Counted from the stretch's first letter, positions 9,563-18,236 are shown. The stretch is 46,352 nt of DNA from Acidobacteriota bacterium (GCA_011523845.1 WTFV01000013.1:1-46352); one strand, 5' to 3'. Numbers and translations are program-made. The notes: generated by a model from the sequence alone, not told the origin.

Positions 9563-10573
9563 CTACCATTTCCGCGCCCACGGGCTGTCGCCCAGCAGCC
9601 GGGGCACAAAGCCGAGAAGGTCCCGCAGCGTGTGGTCGACGTCCTCCGCCGTGCGGCCCGCGATGCGCACGACGCAGCCGGCGTCGCCGACCGGGGCCGC
9701 GGCGATGAGACGGTCGGCGCGGCGTTTCACCGGCTCGGCGCGCACGCGGGCGTCGAGCCGCTCGATCTCCTCCGCGAGCCCGCGGCCGACCAGAATCGCG
9801 GCGGCGAGCACGTCGTAGGAGCCGAAACGGGCCGCCATGCGCCCGTCCGACGCCCGCAGCGCCAGCGCGTCGTGAACGACCAGGCGCCCCTCGAGGTGGA
9901 CGACGGTGCGGCTGACGTACTCGTCGAAGGCCCAGCGCTCGCCGGACTCCCGGCGGCCTGACGTCACCCAGTCGAGCAGCACGAGCCCGCTTCCGGCGCC
10001 GAGGTCGACGCGCTGCGTCTGGCGATAGCGGGAGCCGGCGAAGCAGATCACGGCGTCCGGGGCGACGACGAGCAGGGCGTTCTCGCCGACGTCGGCGTCC
10101 AGGGCCGCCCGCGTGCCGCGTGGCGAACGGTAGACCTTGGTGGCGGACTGCGTCGACAGGAACGCCGTGGCGCCCGTGCCGACCGACGCCTGCAGCGCGA
10201 CGTCGTCACCGTCCACCAGCCCCCCGCCGTGGCTCGAGGTGAAGATCCAGGCGGCATGGCCGTGGTTGCGCGGCGTCAGCAGCCGCAGCGGGCTGGTCGC
10301 GAACGCCCGGGACACGACGCTGCGCCCGCGCGCCCGCTCGACCGCGAACCGCCCGCGGCCCGCTCGCGCGACGCTCCCCGCACGCGGCGGCCGGACACCC
10401 GCCGGGGTGGTTTCGCTTTCCGGTTGCGGTGGGCGGACAGCCGGCGCGTCGTCGTTTCCCGGACGCGACGGCCGGACACCCGTGGCCGCCGCGCTTCCTG
10501 CATCCAGCCGCCGGGCAGCCGCCGGCGGAGCCTCACGTTGCGCATCAGACCGTGAGGTAGTCGCGGATGTCAT
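9563..10573 (-). CDS. ureD: Urease accessory protein UreD with long Pro/Arg-rich N-terminal extension
   Basis: 336 residues. UreD is the scaffold that docks UreF and UreG on apo-urease and forms part of the nickel channel. The conserved core starts near residue 75 ([16 protein letters not shown]) and includes [42 protein letters not shown] and LLDWVTSGR. About 70 residues precede it, rich in Pro, Arg and Gly with VRPP-like repeats, where UreD normally begins almost at once with the core. I find no in-frame ATG, GTG or TTG nearer the core, so the start at 10573 is retained; it overlaps urtE by 29 bp. The extension is encoded by a ~40 bp tandem repeat whose length is not a multiple of 3, so it is probably a repeat insertion read as protein. 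Confidence 0.85.
   Translation of the reverse strand: MTSATTSRSDAQREAPPAAARRLDAGSAAATGVRPSRPGNDDAPAVRPPQPESETTPAGVRPPRAGSVARAGRGRFAVERARGRSVVSRAFATSPLRLLTPRNHGHAAWIFTSSHGGGLVDGDDVALQASVGTGATAFLSTQSATKVYRSPRGTRAALDADVGENALLVVAPDAVICFAGSRYRQTQRVDLGAGSGLVLLDWVTSGRRESGERWAFDEYVSRTVVHLEGRLVVHDALALRASDGRMAARFGSYDVLAAAILVGRGLAEEIERLDARVRAEPVKRRADRLIAAAPVGDAGCVVRIAGRTAEDVDHTLRDLLGFVPRLLGDSPWARKW
10385..10525. repeat. ~40 bp tandem repeat in the 5' part of ureD
   Basis: Four worn copies of a unit with core ccggacaccc or cgggcagcc: near 10391, 10433, 10472 and 10511, spaced 39-42 bp. The cores are ggccggacacccg, gggcggacagccgg, ggccggacacccg and ccgggcagccgcc. Because the unit is not a multiple of three, the ureD frame passes through different phases of it and yields Pro/Arg-rich, non-conserved protein. 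Confidence 0.6.
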
Positions 10574-11246
10574 CGTCGCTCAACTCGTCGATGGCGCCGC
10601 CGGCCACGGCGCGTCCCTTGTCCAGGATGCGGAACTCGCTCGCCACGCGGCGGGCGAACGGCAGCTTCTGCTCGACGAGCAGGACGGTGACGCCGGCCTC
10701 GTCGTTGAGCCGGAGGATGATATCCCCGATCTCGTGGACGATGTTCGGCTGGATCCCCTCGGTCGGCTCGTCCAGGATCAGCAGCCGGGGCTCGAGCACC
10801 AGGGCCCGGCCTATCGCCAGTTGCTGCTGCTGGCCGCCGGACAGGTCTCCGCCCCGGCGCTGCAGCATCCGCTTCAGCACCGGGAAGAGCTCGAACACCC
10901 GCCCGGGGATGCTGCGGACGCCGTCGCGGCGCGCCGCCAGACCGATGCGGAGGTTCTCCTCGACGGTGAGCTGCGGAAAGATCTCCCGCCCCTGCGGCAC
11001 GTAGCCGATGCCCAGCCGCGCCCGGCTCTCGGGGGAGCGCGCGAGCAGGTCGACCTCGTCGAACGCGATGCTGCCCGACGTCACCGGCACCAGGCCCATC
11101 ACGCACTTGAGCAGCGTGGTCTTGCCCACGCCGTTGCGCCCCATGAGGCACAGGCGCGTCCCGGCCTTCATGTCCAGGTCGATGTCCCACAGCGTGCGGC
11201 TGCCGCCGTAGGAATGGTTGAGGTTGCGGATGCGGAGCAGGCTCAT
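10545..11246 (-). CDS. urtE: Urea ABC transporter ATP-binding protein UrtE
   Basis: 233 residues. Second ATPase of the Urt branched-chain-type urea importer. Walker A GRNGVGKTT, Q-loop region GYVPQGREIFPQLTVEENL, signature LSGGQQQQLAIGRAL, Walker B LLILDEPTEGIQP and switch His replaced in the usual LivF-type context (LVEQ). GREIFPQLTVEENL is typical of UrtE. The ATG at 11246 overlaps the urtD stop as ATGA. Downstream, ureD overlaps its 3' end. It works with UrtD at the inner face of the cytoplasmic membrane. Confidence 0.95.
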   Translation of the reverse strand: MSLLRIRNLNHSYGGSRTLWDIDLDMKAGTRLCLMGRNGVGKTTLLKCVMGLVPVTSGSIAFDEVDLLARSPESRARLGIGYVPQGREIFPQLTVEENLRIGLAARRDGVRSIPGRVFELFPVLKRMLQRRGGDLSGGQQQQLAIGRALVLEPRLLILDEPTEGIQPNIVHEIGDIILRLNDEAGVTVLLVEQKLPFARRVASEFRILDKGRAVAGGAIDELSDDDIRDYLTV

Positions 11247-12145
11247 GCGCCGAGATATACCTCGATCACCCGCGGGTCGCCCTGCACGTCGTCCATGTCG
11301 CCCTCGGCCAGCACGCGCCCCTCGTGCAGGACCGCCACCCGGTTGGCGATCGACCGCACGAACTCCATGTCGTGCTCGACGACGACCACCGAGTGCCGTC
11401 CCGCCAGCGACAGCAGCAGCTCGCCCGTGCGCTCGGTCTCCTGGGGCGTCATGCCGGCCACCGGCTCGTCGACGAGCAGCAGCTTCGGCTCCTGCATCAG
11501 CAGCATGCCGATCTCCAGCCACTGCTTCTGCCCGTGGGCCAGGGCGCCGGCCGGCGCATCGCGCCTGGACGCCAGCCCGGTCGTTTCGAGAACGGCATCG
11601 ATGCGCTCGCGGTCCGAGCGGGTCAGACGCGCGACCAACGTGTGCCAGAACGACTTGTCGCCGGCCAGGGCCAGCTCCAGGTTCTCGAAGACCGTCAGGA
11701 AATCGAAGACGGTGGGCTTCTGGAACTTGCGGCCGATGCCCACCTGCACGATCTCGGGCTCGGTCAGCGCCAGCAGGTCGATCCGGTTGCCGAACCACAC
11801 CGTGCCCTCGTCGGGCCGCGTCTTCCCGGTGATGACGTCCATCATCGTGGTCTTGCCGGCCCCGTTCGGCCCGATGACGCACAGCAGCTCGCCCGGGTCG
11901 ACGTGCAGCGTGAGGTCGTCCAGCGCCTTGAAGCCGTCGAAGCTCACCGTCACGTGCTGCAGATACAGCACGCCGCCGCCGAGCGGGGACGGCTGCCGCC
12001 GCAGCGCGGCCTCGCGCTTCCCGCGCCAGGCGTCGCGCCGGCTCGCGGAATCGGCGGGCCGCGGCCGATCGCGTCTCGGCACACCGCGATCCGGCCCCGC
12101 GCCGCCGGCCCGCGCTTCGACGGCCGGCCTCGGATCCGCGTTCAT
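11243..12145 (-). CDS. urtD: Urea ABC transporter ATP-binding protein UrtD, with N-terminal extension
   Basis: 300 residues. First ATPase of the urea importer. The ABC domain begins near residue 58 (LYLQHVTVSFDGFKALDDL), with Walker A GPNGAGKTTMMDVITG, GIGRKFQKPTVFDFLTVFEN, signature AHGQKQWLEIGMLLMQEP, Walker B LLLVDEPVAGMT and switch-region VVVVEHDMEFV. QKQWLEIGM and GKTRPDEG are typical of UrtD. The first ~55 residues are Arg/Pro/Ala-rich and unconserved, so a later start would be more usual, but the ATG at 12145 forms an exact ATGA overlap with the urtC stop and is kept. Confidence 0.94.
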   Translation of the reverse strand: MNADPRPAVEARAGGAGPDRGVPRRDRPRPADSASRRDAWRGKREAALRRQPSPLGGGVLYLQHVTVSFDGFKALDDLTLHVDPGELLCVIGPNGAGKTTMMDVITGKTRPDEGTVWFGNRIDLLALTEPEIVQVGIGRKFQKPTVFDFLTVFENLELALAGDKSFWHTLVARLTRSDRERIDAVLETTGLASRRDAPAGALAHGQKQWLEIGMLLMQEPKLLLVDEPVAGMTPQETERTGELLLSLAGRHSVVVVEHDMEFVRSIANRVAVLHEGRVLAEGDMDDVQGDPRVIEVYLGA

Positions 12146-13272
12146 GCGCCTCGCCTCACCGGGAAACGGATGCCGGCCAGCCCGCGGGGCAGGAAGAGGG
12201 TGACCCCCACGAACAGCGCCCCGAGCGCGTAGAGCCACAGGTCGGGCAACGCGCCGGTGAACCAGGTCTTCGCGTAGTTGACGAGCACGGCTCCGGCGAC
12301 GGCTCCCCACAGCGTGCCCCGTCCGCCGACCGCCACCCAGATCACCACCTCGATGGAGTTGATGGGCTCGAACTCGCTGGGATTGATGATGCCCACCTGC
12401 GGCACGTACAGCGCGCCCGCCACCCCCGCGAGCACCGCCGACAGCACGAACACCCAGAGCTTGAAGGCGTCGACGCGGTAGCCGAGAAAACGCGTGCGGC
12501 TCTCGGCGTCCCGGATGGCGCGCAGCACCCGTCCGGCGCGCGACGCGAGCACCGTCCGGCAGAGCCAGTAGCTGGCCCCGAGCGCCACCGCCGTCGCCGC
12601 CAGCAGCGCGGAGCGGGTGGCGTCGCTCTGCAGGTCGAAGCCGAGCAGGTCCTTGAAGTCGGTGAACCCGTTGTTGCCCCCGAAACCCATGTCGTTGCGG
12701 AAGAACGCCAGCATCAGGGCGTAGGTGAGCGCCTGCGTCATGATCGACAGGTACACGCCGGTGACCCGCGAGCGGAACGCCAGCCACCCGAACGCGAACG
12801 CCAGCGCCCCGGGCGCCAGCGCCACCATCCCCATCGCGAACCAGAACCGGTCGAAGCCGTACCAGAACCACGGCAGATCGGTCCAGTTCAGGAACACCAT
12901 GAAGTCCGGCAGGATCGGGTGGCCGTACACGCCCCGGGCGCCGATCTGGCGCATGAGGTACATCCCCATCGCGTAGCCCCCGAGCGCGAAGAACGCCGCG
13001 TGGCCCAGGCTCAGGATGCCGCAATAGCCCCAGATGAAGTCGACCGCGAGCGCGAGCAGCGCATAGCACAGGTACTTGCCGATCAGGCCGACCGCGTAGC
13101 TCGACAGGTGGAGGGGGGAGGATTCCGGCACCGCGAGGTTCAGGATCGGGGCGGCCAGCGCGACTGCCGCCAGCACCGCCAGGAACGCCAGGCTGGCGCG
13201 ATCGGCGATCGCCGCCGGCAGGTACCCGATCGCCCCGGTCATCCGCACGCTGGTCACCCGCACCTCGGTCAC
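12142..13272 (-). CDS. urtC: Urea ABC transporter permease UrtC
   Basis: 376 residues, inner-membrane permease of the LivM type. About nine to ten hydrophobic segments; signatures SSYAVGLIGKYLCYALLALA, WGYCGILSLGHAAFFALGGY, GNNGFTDFKDLLGF, and GRVLRAIRDAESRTRFLGY (the ATPase-contact loop). The GTG at 13270-13272 is chosen because it overlaps the urtB stop as GTGA; an internal ATG (MTGAIGYLP, 10 codons later) is the alternative. It ends in an ATGA overlap with urtD. Confidence 0.94.
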   Translation of the reverse strand: MTEVRVTSVRMTGAIGYLPAAIADRASLAFLAVLAAVALAAPILNLAVPESSPLHLSSYAVGLIGKYLCYALLALAVDFIWGYCGILSLGHAAFFALGGYAMGMYLMRQIGARGVYGHPILPDFMVFLNWTDLPWFWYGFDRFWFAMGMVALAPGALAFAFGWLAFRSRVTGVYLSIMTQALTYALMLAFFRNDMGFGGNNGFTDFKDLLGFDLQSDATRSALLAATAVALGASYWLCRTVLASRAGRVLRAIRDAESRTRFLGYRVDAFKLWVFVLSAVLAGVAGALYVPQVGIINPSEFEPINSIEVVIWVAVGGRGTLWGAVAGAVLVNYAKTWFTGALPDLWLYALGALFVGVTLFLPRGLAGIRFPVRRGA

Positions 13273-14960
13273 ATGCTCTCGGCGGCGCGTCCCGTCTGCG
13301 GAAACAGACCGCGGGGGCGGCGCTGGATGAAGAGGATCAGCACGACCAGGACCAGGATCTTGCCGAGCACCGCGCCGGCGAACGGTTCGAGCAACTTGTT
13401 GGCGATGCCCAGCGACATGCCGCCGATGAGCGTGCCCCAGAGGTTGCCGACGCCGCCGAACACCACCACCATGAACGAGTCGACGATGTAGGACTGGCCG
13501 AGGTTGGGGCCGACGTTGGTCAACTGCGTCAGGGCCACGCCGGCCACCCCGGCGATGCCGGCGCCGAGCCCGAACGTCATGACGTCCACCCGTTCGGTCC
13601 GCACGCCCATCGCCCGGGCCATCGCCCGGTTCTGCGACACGGCGCGGATGTCCAGACCCAGGCGCGTGCGCCGCAGGACGGCCAGCACCAGCGCGAACAC
13701 GAGCAGGGCGAACAGGACGATGTACATCCGGTTCCAGGTGAGCGAGAAGGCCTCGTTGAACTGCAGCGCCCCGCTCATCCACGACGGCGTGACGACCGCG
13801 CGGTTGTTCGCGGAGAACACCGAGCGCACGAGCTGCTGCAGGACGAGGCTGACGCCGAACGTCGCGAGCAGGGTCTCGAGCGGCCTCCCGTACAGGAAGC
13901 GGATGACGCTGCGCTCGATGAGCACGCCGATGCTCCCGGCCACCAGGAAGGCCGCGGGCACCGCCACGAGCAGCGAGATGCCGATGAGGTCCGGCATCCA
14001 GAGCTGCACGACGTAGGTGGTATAGGCGCCGAGCATCATCAGCTCGCCGTGGGCCATGTTGATGACGCCCATGACGCCGAAGGTGATCGCCAGCCCGATG
14101 GCGACCAGCACCAGCACGGAGCCGAGGCTCAGCCCGAAGGCCACCGTCTCGAGCACCGAGTACACGTTGCGCATCGAGTCGATCTGCCACAGGGCGTCGG
14201 CCGCCGCGGCCCGCACGTCCGCGTCGGGCTCGACCCGGCCGCCGTTCCCGGTGTCGGCCACCAGCGCCGTGAGTCGATTGTGCACGACCGGGTTGAGGCG
14301 GCCCGAGAGCCGTTCGACGGCCTCGATGCGCACGTGCGGGTCGCCGTCCTCGAGCGCCGCGATCGACAGCGCGGTCTCGATCTCGTAGGAGACGTCGGGG
14401 TCGGTCTCCACCGCGGCCCGCCGGCGGAAGAGCTCGATGGTCTCGTCGTCGAGGCCGCGCAGCAGCTCCCGCGCGGCCTCCAGCCGCACGCCGGCGTCGG
14501 CGCTCGACAGACTGAACCGCGCGATCGTGCCCCGCAGGAACCTGCGCAGCCGGTTGTTGGTGATGATGCGCCGCAGCAGGTCGGGCGCGACGGCGTCGAC
14601 GAGGTCCAGCGAGGCGGGGTCTAGCAACCGGAAGGCGGTCAGGCGCTCGTCGTTCGACTCGACGACGAAGATCCGCCGGTCGCGCTCGCGCTCGAACAGG
14701 CGGTCCTCGAGCAGCGCCGTCAGCACGTCGCGCACGCGCGGGTGCCCGGTCGCGAGCAGCCGCTCGGCGAGCGCTTCCTTCTCGCGGAAGTTGGCGTCGG
14801 CGAACTCGGCGACGAGCGCGCGAAAGGCGTCGTCCCCGGTGTCGGCCGCCGCCGCCGGGGCCGGACCGGTGAGGAGGAGGAGGCACCAGGCGAGCGACAG
14901 ACCCAGGGTCCATCGCCCGCCCGGCGCCGGTGCCCCTACTCGTAGTTCTGCCCGGAGCAC
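13269..14960 (-). CDS. urtB: Urea ABC transporter permease UrtB, with long periplasmic N-terminal domain
   Basis: 563 residues. Residues 1-42 form a signal-like segment (LGLSLAWCLLLLTG then APAAAADTG). About 45-250 is a soluble helical domain with HEAT-like repeats (RLEAARELLRGLDD, VRIEAVERLSGRLN, VRAAAADALWQID). The LivH-type permease follows from about 260: VLVAIGLAITFGVMGVINMA, HGELMMLGAYTTY, GRPLETLLATFGVSLVLQQ, DIRAVSQNRAMARAMG. The long form with this domain is known for UrtB proteins. The start GTG at 14958-14960 is inferred: it is the first in-frame start before the signal segment and overlaps urtA by 25 bp. No ATG is available there. Confidence 0.9.
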   Translation of the reverse strand: MLRAELRVGAPAPGGRWTLGLSLAWCLLLLTGPAPAAAADTGDDAFRALVAEFADANFREKEALAERLLATGHPRVRDVLTALLEDRLFERERDRRIFVVESNDERLTAFRLLDPASLDLVDAVAPDLLRRIITNNRLRRFLRGTIARFSLSSADAGVRLEAARELLRGLDDETIELFRRRAAVETDPDVSYEIETALSIAALEDGDPHVRIEAVERLSGRLNPVVHNRLTALVADTGNGGRVEPDADVRAAAADALWQIDSMRNVYSVLETVAFGLSLGSVLVLVAIGLAITFGVMGVINMAHGELMMLGAYTTYVVQLWMPDLIGISLLVAVPAAFLVAGSIGVLIERSVIRFLYGRPLETLLATFGVSLVLQQLVRSVFSANNRAVVTPSWMSGALQFNEAFSLTWNRMYIVLFALLVFALVLAVLRRTRLGLDIRAVSQNRAMARAMGVRTERVDVMTFGLGAGIAGVAGVALTQLTNVGPNLGQSYIVDSFMVVVFGGVGNLWGTLIGGMSLGIANKLLEPFAGAVLGKILVLVVLILFIQRRPRGLFPQTGRAAESM

Positions 14961-16243
14961 ACCTGCGTCTCGGTGTTGTAGTTGCCGCAATTCAGCGTCA
15001 CCCAGTCCGCTTCCGTGTCCTCGCTGCCCGGCAGGTAGTCCGACCAGGCGTCGCCCGGAACCGTGTCGTCCGTCTGCCAGACCACGTCGAACTGCCCGTT
15101 CGCCTGCACCTCGCCGATGTACACCGGCTTGGTGATGTGGTGGTTCGGCAGCACCTCGGCGATGCCGCCGGTCAGGTTCGGCGTCGTGGTTCCCGGCAGC
15201 GCCGCCAGCACGGCGTCGACCTCGGTCGTGCCGGCCTTCTCCACCGCCTTGGCCCAGAGGTTGAAGCCGATATAGTGCGCTTCCATCGGATCGTTGGTCG
15301 TCCGCTCGGCGTCGGCGACGAACGCCTTCCACTTCGCGATGAACTCCGCGTTCGGCGCCGAGTCCACGCTCTGGAAGTAGTTCCAGGCCGCGAGGTGGCC
15401 GACCAGCGGCGTGGTGTCGAGACCCGACAGCTCTTCCTCGCCCACCGAGAACGCCACGACCGGGATCTCGTCCGCCGAGACCTCCTGGTTGGCGAGCTCC
15501 AGGTAGAAGGGCACGTTGGCGTCGCCGTTGATGGTGGACACCACCGCGGTGGGCTTGCCGGTCGAGCCGAAGCGGCGGATGGCGGACACGCGGGTCTGCC
15601 AGTCCGAGTGCCCGAACGGGGTGTAGTTGATCGAGATGTCCTCTTCGGCTACCCCCTTCTGCTTCAGGTACGCCTCGAGGATGCGGTTGGTCGTGCGCGG
15701 ATAGACGTAGTCGGTGCCCTCGAGCACCCAGCGCTCGATGCCGACCTCGTTCATCAGGTAGTCGATGGCCGGAATCGCCTGCTGGTTCGGGGCCGCCCCC
15801 GTATAGATGACGTTCTTCGACGACTCCTCGCCCTCGTACTGCACGGGGTAGAAGAGGAGGCCGTTGTTCTCCTCGAACACCGGGAGCACCGACTTGCGGG
15901 ACACGGACGTCCAGCAGCCGAACACCACGTCGACCTGCTCGGACTCGAGCAGCTCGCGCGCGCGCTCGGCGAACAGCGGCCAGTCGGACGCCGGATCGAC
16001 CACCACCGCCTCTACGGGTCTGCCGAGCAGGCCGCCCTTGGCGTTCTGCTCGTCCACCATCATCAGGACGGTGTCCTTCAGGGTCGTCTCGCTGATGGCC
16101 ATCGTGCCCGATAGCGAGTGCAGGACGCCGACCTTGATGGGATTGCCGGTCGGGCCTTCCGCGGTTTCCGGTGCGTCACCGGACCCGCCGCAGCCGGTCA
16201 GGGCGACGGCGAGTATGACGAGACATGCGTGGATGCGTTTCAT
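14936..16243 (-). CDS. urtA: Urea ABC transporter substrate-binding lipoprotein UrtA
   Basis: 435 residues. Periplasmic urea-binding protein tethered by a lipid: hydrophobic leader ending in lipobox ALTGC (Cys 18), then a Gly/Ser/Glu linker. The mature part is a type-I binding protein with UrtA marks: IKVGVLHSLSGTMAISET, LVMMVDEQNAKGG-type sequence (here MMVDEQNAKGGLLGRPVE), VVFGCWTSVSRKSVLPVFE, LLFYPVQYEGEE and GTDYVYPRTTN. The RBS caggag lies 9-10 bases before the ATG at 16243. It sits between the porin gene (30 bp upstream) and urtB (25 bp overlap). It has the Cys pair CGNYNTETQVC near the C-terminus, possibly a disulfide. Confidence 0.96.
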   Translation of the reverse strand: MKRIHACLVILAVALTGCGGSGDAPETAEGPTGNPIKVGVLHSLSGTMAISETTLKDTVLMMVDEQNAKGGLLGRPVEAVVVDPASDWPLFAERARELLESEQVDVVFGCWTSVSRKSVLPVFEENNGLLFYPVQYEGEESSKNVIYTGAAPNQQAIPAIDYLMNEVGIERWVLEGTDYVYPRTTNRILEAYLKQKGVAEEDISINYTPFGHSDWQTRVSAIRRFGSTGKPTAVVSTINGDANVPFYLELANQEVSADEIPVVAFSVGEEELSGLDTTPLVGHLAAWNYFQSVDSAPNAEFIAKWKAFVADAERTTNDPMEAHYIGFNLWAKAVEKAGTTEVDAVLAALPGTTTPNLTGGIAEVLPNHHITKPVYIGEVQANGQFDVVWQTDDTVPGDAWSDYLPGSEDTEADWVTLNCGNYNTETQVCSGQNYE

Positions 16244-16273
16244 TTGAAGCTGGCTCCTGTGTGTGAACGGTCG

Positions 16274-17605
16274 CTACATCTGGATCTGCAGTCCGACCCC
16301 GACCTGGAAGTCGTCGGTCTGGACCGCGGTATAGCTGGTGTCCTTGAAGAAGATCATCAGGCGCGCGTTGAACTGCCGGATGATGTAGTTGAGATCGACC
16401 TCGGTCGTCTTCTGGTTGTAGTCCGGCGTGAGGCCCTCGCGGAACCGGGCGCGCGCGTACTTGCCGAGAATCTCGAACTGGCCGGGGCCGACGCGTTTCG
16501 GGAACAGGTAGGCGGCCAGCAGGTAGCCGCCGTCGTTCATCACGTAGCGCGGGTCGTAGCCGCCGAGGCCGTCGTAGCGCGCCCACTCGGCTTCGAGAGA
16601 CACGGCGCCGCCGCCCGCGACCTTGCGCTCCATGAGGAAGTCGGCGCTGTAGGCGTTGCCTGACTCGGCCTGCGTCTGACCGGCGAGCCCGATAGCGAGG
16701 ATGTTCTTTTCGCCGTAGTAGGTGCTGTTCAGGTAGTAGCCGGGCTCCGGGTCCCAGAAGTTCACCTGCACCCGGCCGGCCCCGATGAGCGACGAGATGC
16801 CGGTTGTCGAATGGCCGTCGAAGGCGCCCGCGGACACCTTGACCTTGTCGAACTGGCCCCAGTAGGCGGCGCCGTTCGCGCGACCCTGGAAGATGAACGG
16901 ATAGCCGTCCTGGACCCCGTCGGCGTAGACCCCCCAGTGGTGCGCGTAGAACGGGCCGTACAGGTTGGCCCGATCGCTCGGCGGCAGGAACCGTCCCACC
17001 CACACGTTGAACGTGTCGGACATCTCGAACTGCGCGACCGCGTCGAGGATCTTGAACCGCGTGTTCTGGCCGGGGTTCGGGGCGCCCAGCGAGCCGCCGT
17101 AGTCGATGTCCGTGTTCACCATGAACTTGATGGTGTCGGTGGCGGCGCCGTTGAGGTACAGGCGCAGGCTGTTGACCCTGAGGTGATCGGTGGCGTCGGT
17201 ATCGCGGGACCGGTGGTGCAGGAAGCTGGACTGCAGGCCGCCGCCCACGGAGATCGGGGGCGTTGCCGCCGGCGTTTCCTGTACTTCCACCGCCTCGACT
17301 TCCTGGGCTTCGACACTCGGGGCCACCGCCGCTGCTCCGGTTTCGACCCCGGGCGCTACCGCCGCTGTCCCGGTTTCGACATCCGGGACTTCCGCCGCTG
17401 CCGGGATCTCGACGCCCGGGGCCACCGCCGCCGCCCGGGTCTCCACTTCCCCGATTGCCACTTCCCCGGCGTCCATCTCTTCCTGGGCGTGGAGGGTGCC
17501 GGCGCCAGTGCCGGCCCACGAGGCGAGTGCCGCCAGCAGCGCCACCGCCAATCGGGAGCGCCACCCGCGTGCGGCATGGTTGCTCTGATGTCTGTCACAG
17601 GGCAC
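16274..17605 (-). CDS. Outer-membrane porin of the urea operon (DcaP/OprO-like beta barrel)
   Basis: 443 residues; first gene of the urea operon. Signal peptide residues 1-40 (RLAVALLAALASWAGT, cleavage near LHA-QEE). Residues 54-108 form a tandem repeat, then a barrel that opens VGGGLQSSFLHHRS and contains LRLYLNGAATDTIKFMVNTD, WVGRFLPPSDRANLYGPFY and TTEVDLNYIIRQFNARLMIF. It ends VGVGLQIQM; alternating residues and frequent aromatics fit beta strands. The GTG at 17603-17605 is chosen since GGAGAAGGAGA lies just before it (17612-17622); upstream ATGs are before this site. Likely role: a passive channel for urea or short amides across the outer membrane (inferred from operon position). Family membership is by general resemblance. 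Confidence 0.8.
   Translation of the reverse strand: MPCDRHQSNHAARGWRSRLAVALLAALASWAGTGAGTLHAQEEMDAGEVAIGEVETRAAAVAPGVEIPAAAEVPDVETGTAAVAPGVETGAAAVAPSVEAQEVEAVEVQETPAATPPISVGGGLQSSFLHHRSRDTDATDHLRVNSLRLYLNGAATDTIKFMVNTDIDYGGSLGAPNPGQNTRFKILDAVAQFEMSDTFNVWVGRFLPPSDRANLYGPFYAHHWGVYADGVQDGYPFIFQGRANGAAYWGQFDKVKVSAGAFDGHSTTGISSLIGAGRVQVNFWDPEPGYYLNSTYYGEKNILAIGLAGQTQAESGNAYSADFLMERKVAGGGAVSLEAEWARYDGLGGYDPRYVMNDGGYLLAAYLFPKRVGPGQFEILGKYARARFREGLTPDYNQKTTEVDLNYIIRQFNARLMIFFKDTSYTAVQTDDFQVGVGLQIQM
17315..17446. repeat. 33-bp (11-residue) tandem repeat inside the porin gene
   Basis: Porin residues 54-97 read as four 11-residue units: VETRAAAVAPG, VEIPAAAEVPD, VETGTAAVAPG, VETGAAAVAPS; a fifth, VEAQEVEAVEV, is more diverged. 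Each is 33 bp, so copy-number change keeps the frame. The segment lies between signal peptide and barrel and is probably a flexible periplasmic arm. Confidence 0.75.
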
Positions 17606-17698
17606 GGAATGTCTCCTTCTCCGTTGTGCGGCCGATTCCGGGGTGCCGGGCAGGCGCCGTCCCCCCGCCGATGCCAACGTCATGAGCCCGGCATAATT

Positions 17699-17713
17699 GC
17701 AAGGCACGTGCCA
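17699..17713 (-). promoter_or_regulatory. Sigma-54 (RpoN) promoter of the porin-urt-ure operon
   Basis: Read on the minus strand: TGGCAC (17713-17708), 5-bp spacer GTGCC, TTGC then A (17702-17698). This matches the sigma-54 consensus TGGCAC-N5-TTGC at every core position, with the -24 GG and -12 GC correctly placed. The start site would be near 17687, about 80 bases before the porin GTG at 17605. Sigma-54 with NtrC-type activators is the classic control of urea and other nitrogen-scavenging genes, so induction under nitrogen limitation is predicted. Confidence 0.82.
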
Positions 17714-18183
17714 CTACTGGAATCCGCGTCCCGAGGGTGCCCGCGCGGCGGATTGGTCCAGCAGGAATGGCAGCAGACTTGACGGGACGCCGGGGAGAGA
17801 AAGGAGAACCCGGGGGCTTGGCGAGACGACAAATCTGTATGTTCGGAGGAGGACGGTCTACCTTTTCGTGGAAACGCGCCGTACTTGCCCGGACTACCGG
17901 AACCCCGATTCAGAAGGGCGACGGGCGGTGGATACGCTTCCGGACCGGCGGCTCCGAAACGACGAGATTGGTCTTCGGCAACAAAATGGCAGGCAATCCA
18001 CAACTTTGTGGTCGCTTGTTGGAATCGCGACGCTTTTGTGGGAACAGCGCCGGGCGGCGACTGGATGTCGTCCCGCCAGGATGCAGGCCGCCTGCAGGGC
18101 TTGGTCGAGCGTGCGTACGAACCCGAACGCCTCACACGGACGAGCGCCCAGGCAAGGGAGCGACGTCCTGCTCACGGTGGCGA
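17714..18183. other. Intergenic region upstream of the urea operon; possible activator sites
   Basis: I find no convincing gene here; open frames have Cys/Arg/Ser-rich, non-protein-like content. Two perfect short dyads stand out: CCACAA-CT-TTGTGG at 17998-18011 and TGCAGG-CCG-CCTGCA at 18082-18096, about 285 and 370 bp upstream of the sigma-54 promoter. Enhancer-binding proteins act at such distances, but neither matches the enteric NtrC site (TGCAC-N5-7-GTGCA) closely. Confidence 0.35.
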
Positions 18184-18211
18184 ACCGCCCGTGTCGAGCG
18201 GACCGGGCGGT
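18184..18211 (-). terminator. Hairpin downstream of the PQQ dehydrogenase gene
   Basis: Perfect 8-bp arms ACCGCCCG (18184-18191) and CGGGCGGT (18204-18211) around a 12-base loop, starting 25 bp past the stop of the gene at 18237. No T-run follows, so it may act as a transcript-end or processing hairpin rather than a strong intrinsic terminator. Confidence 0.45.
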
Positions 18212-18236
18212 GAGGAGCCGCAGTCCTGAACCCGCG

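Noticed and set aside
11243..14913. Apparent giant fusions joining urt genes in one frame
   Set aside because: They arise where one gene's frame continues through antisense-like or out-of-phase parts of its neighbour. Individual starts with ATGA/GTGA overlaps explain the operon.
13269..15332. UrtB start at an ATG 372 bp upstream (15330-15332)
   Set aside because: It lies deep within urtA, and the added sequence is unconserved. The GTG at 14960 gives a proper signal segment.
17680..18135. Possible 151-residue protein upstream of the porin
   Set aside because: Composition (Ser, Arg, Cys, Pro) and lack of a start signal do not look like a protein, and it covers the sigma-54 promoter.
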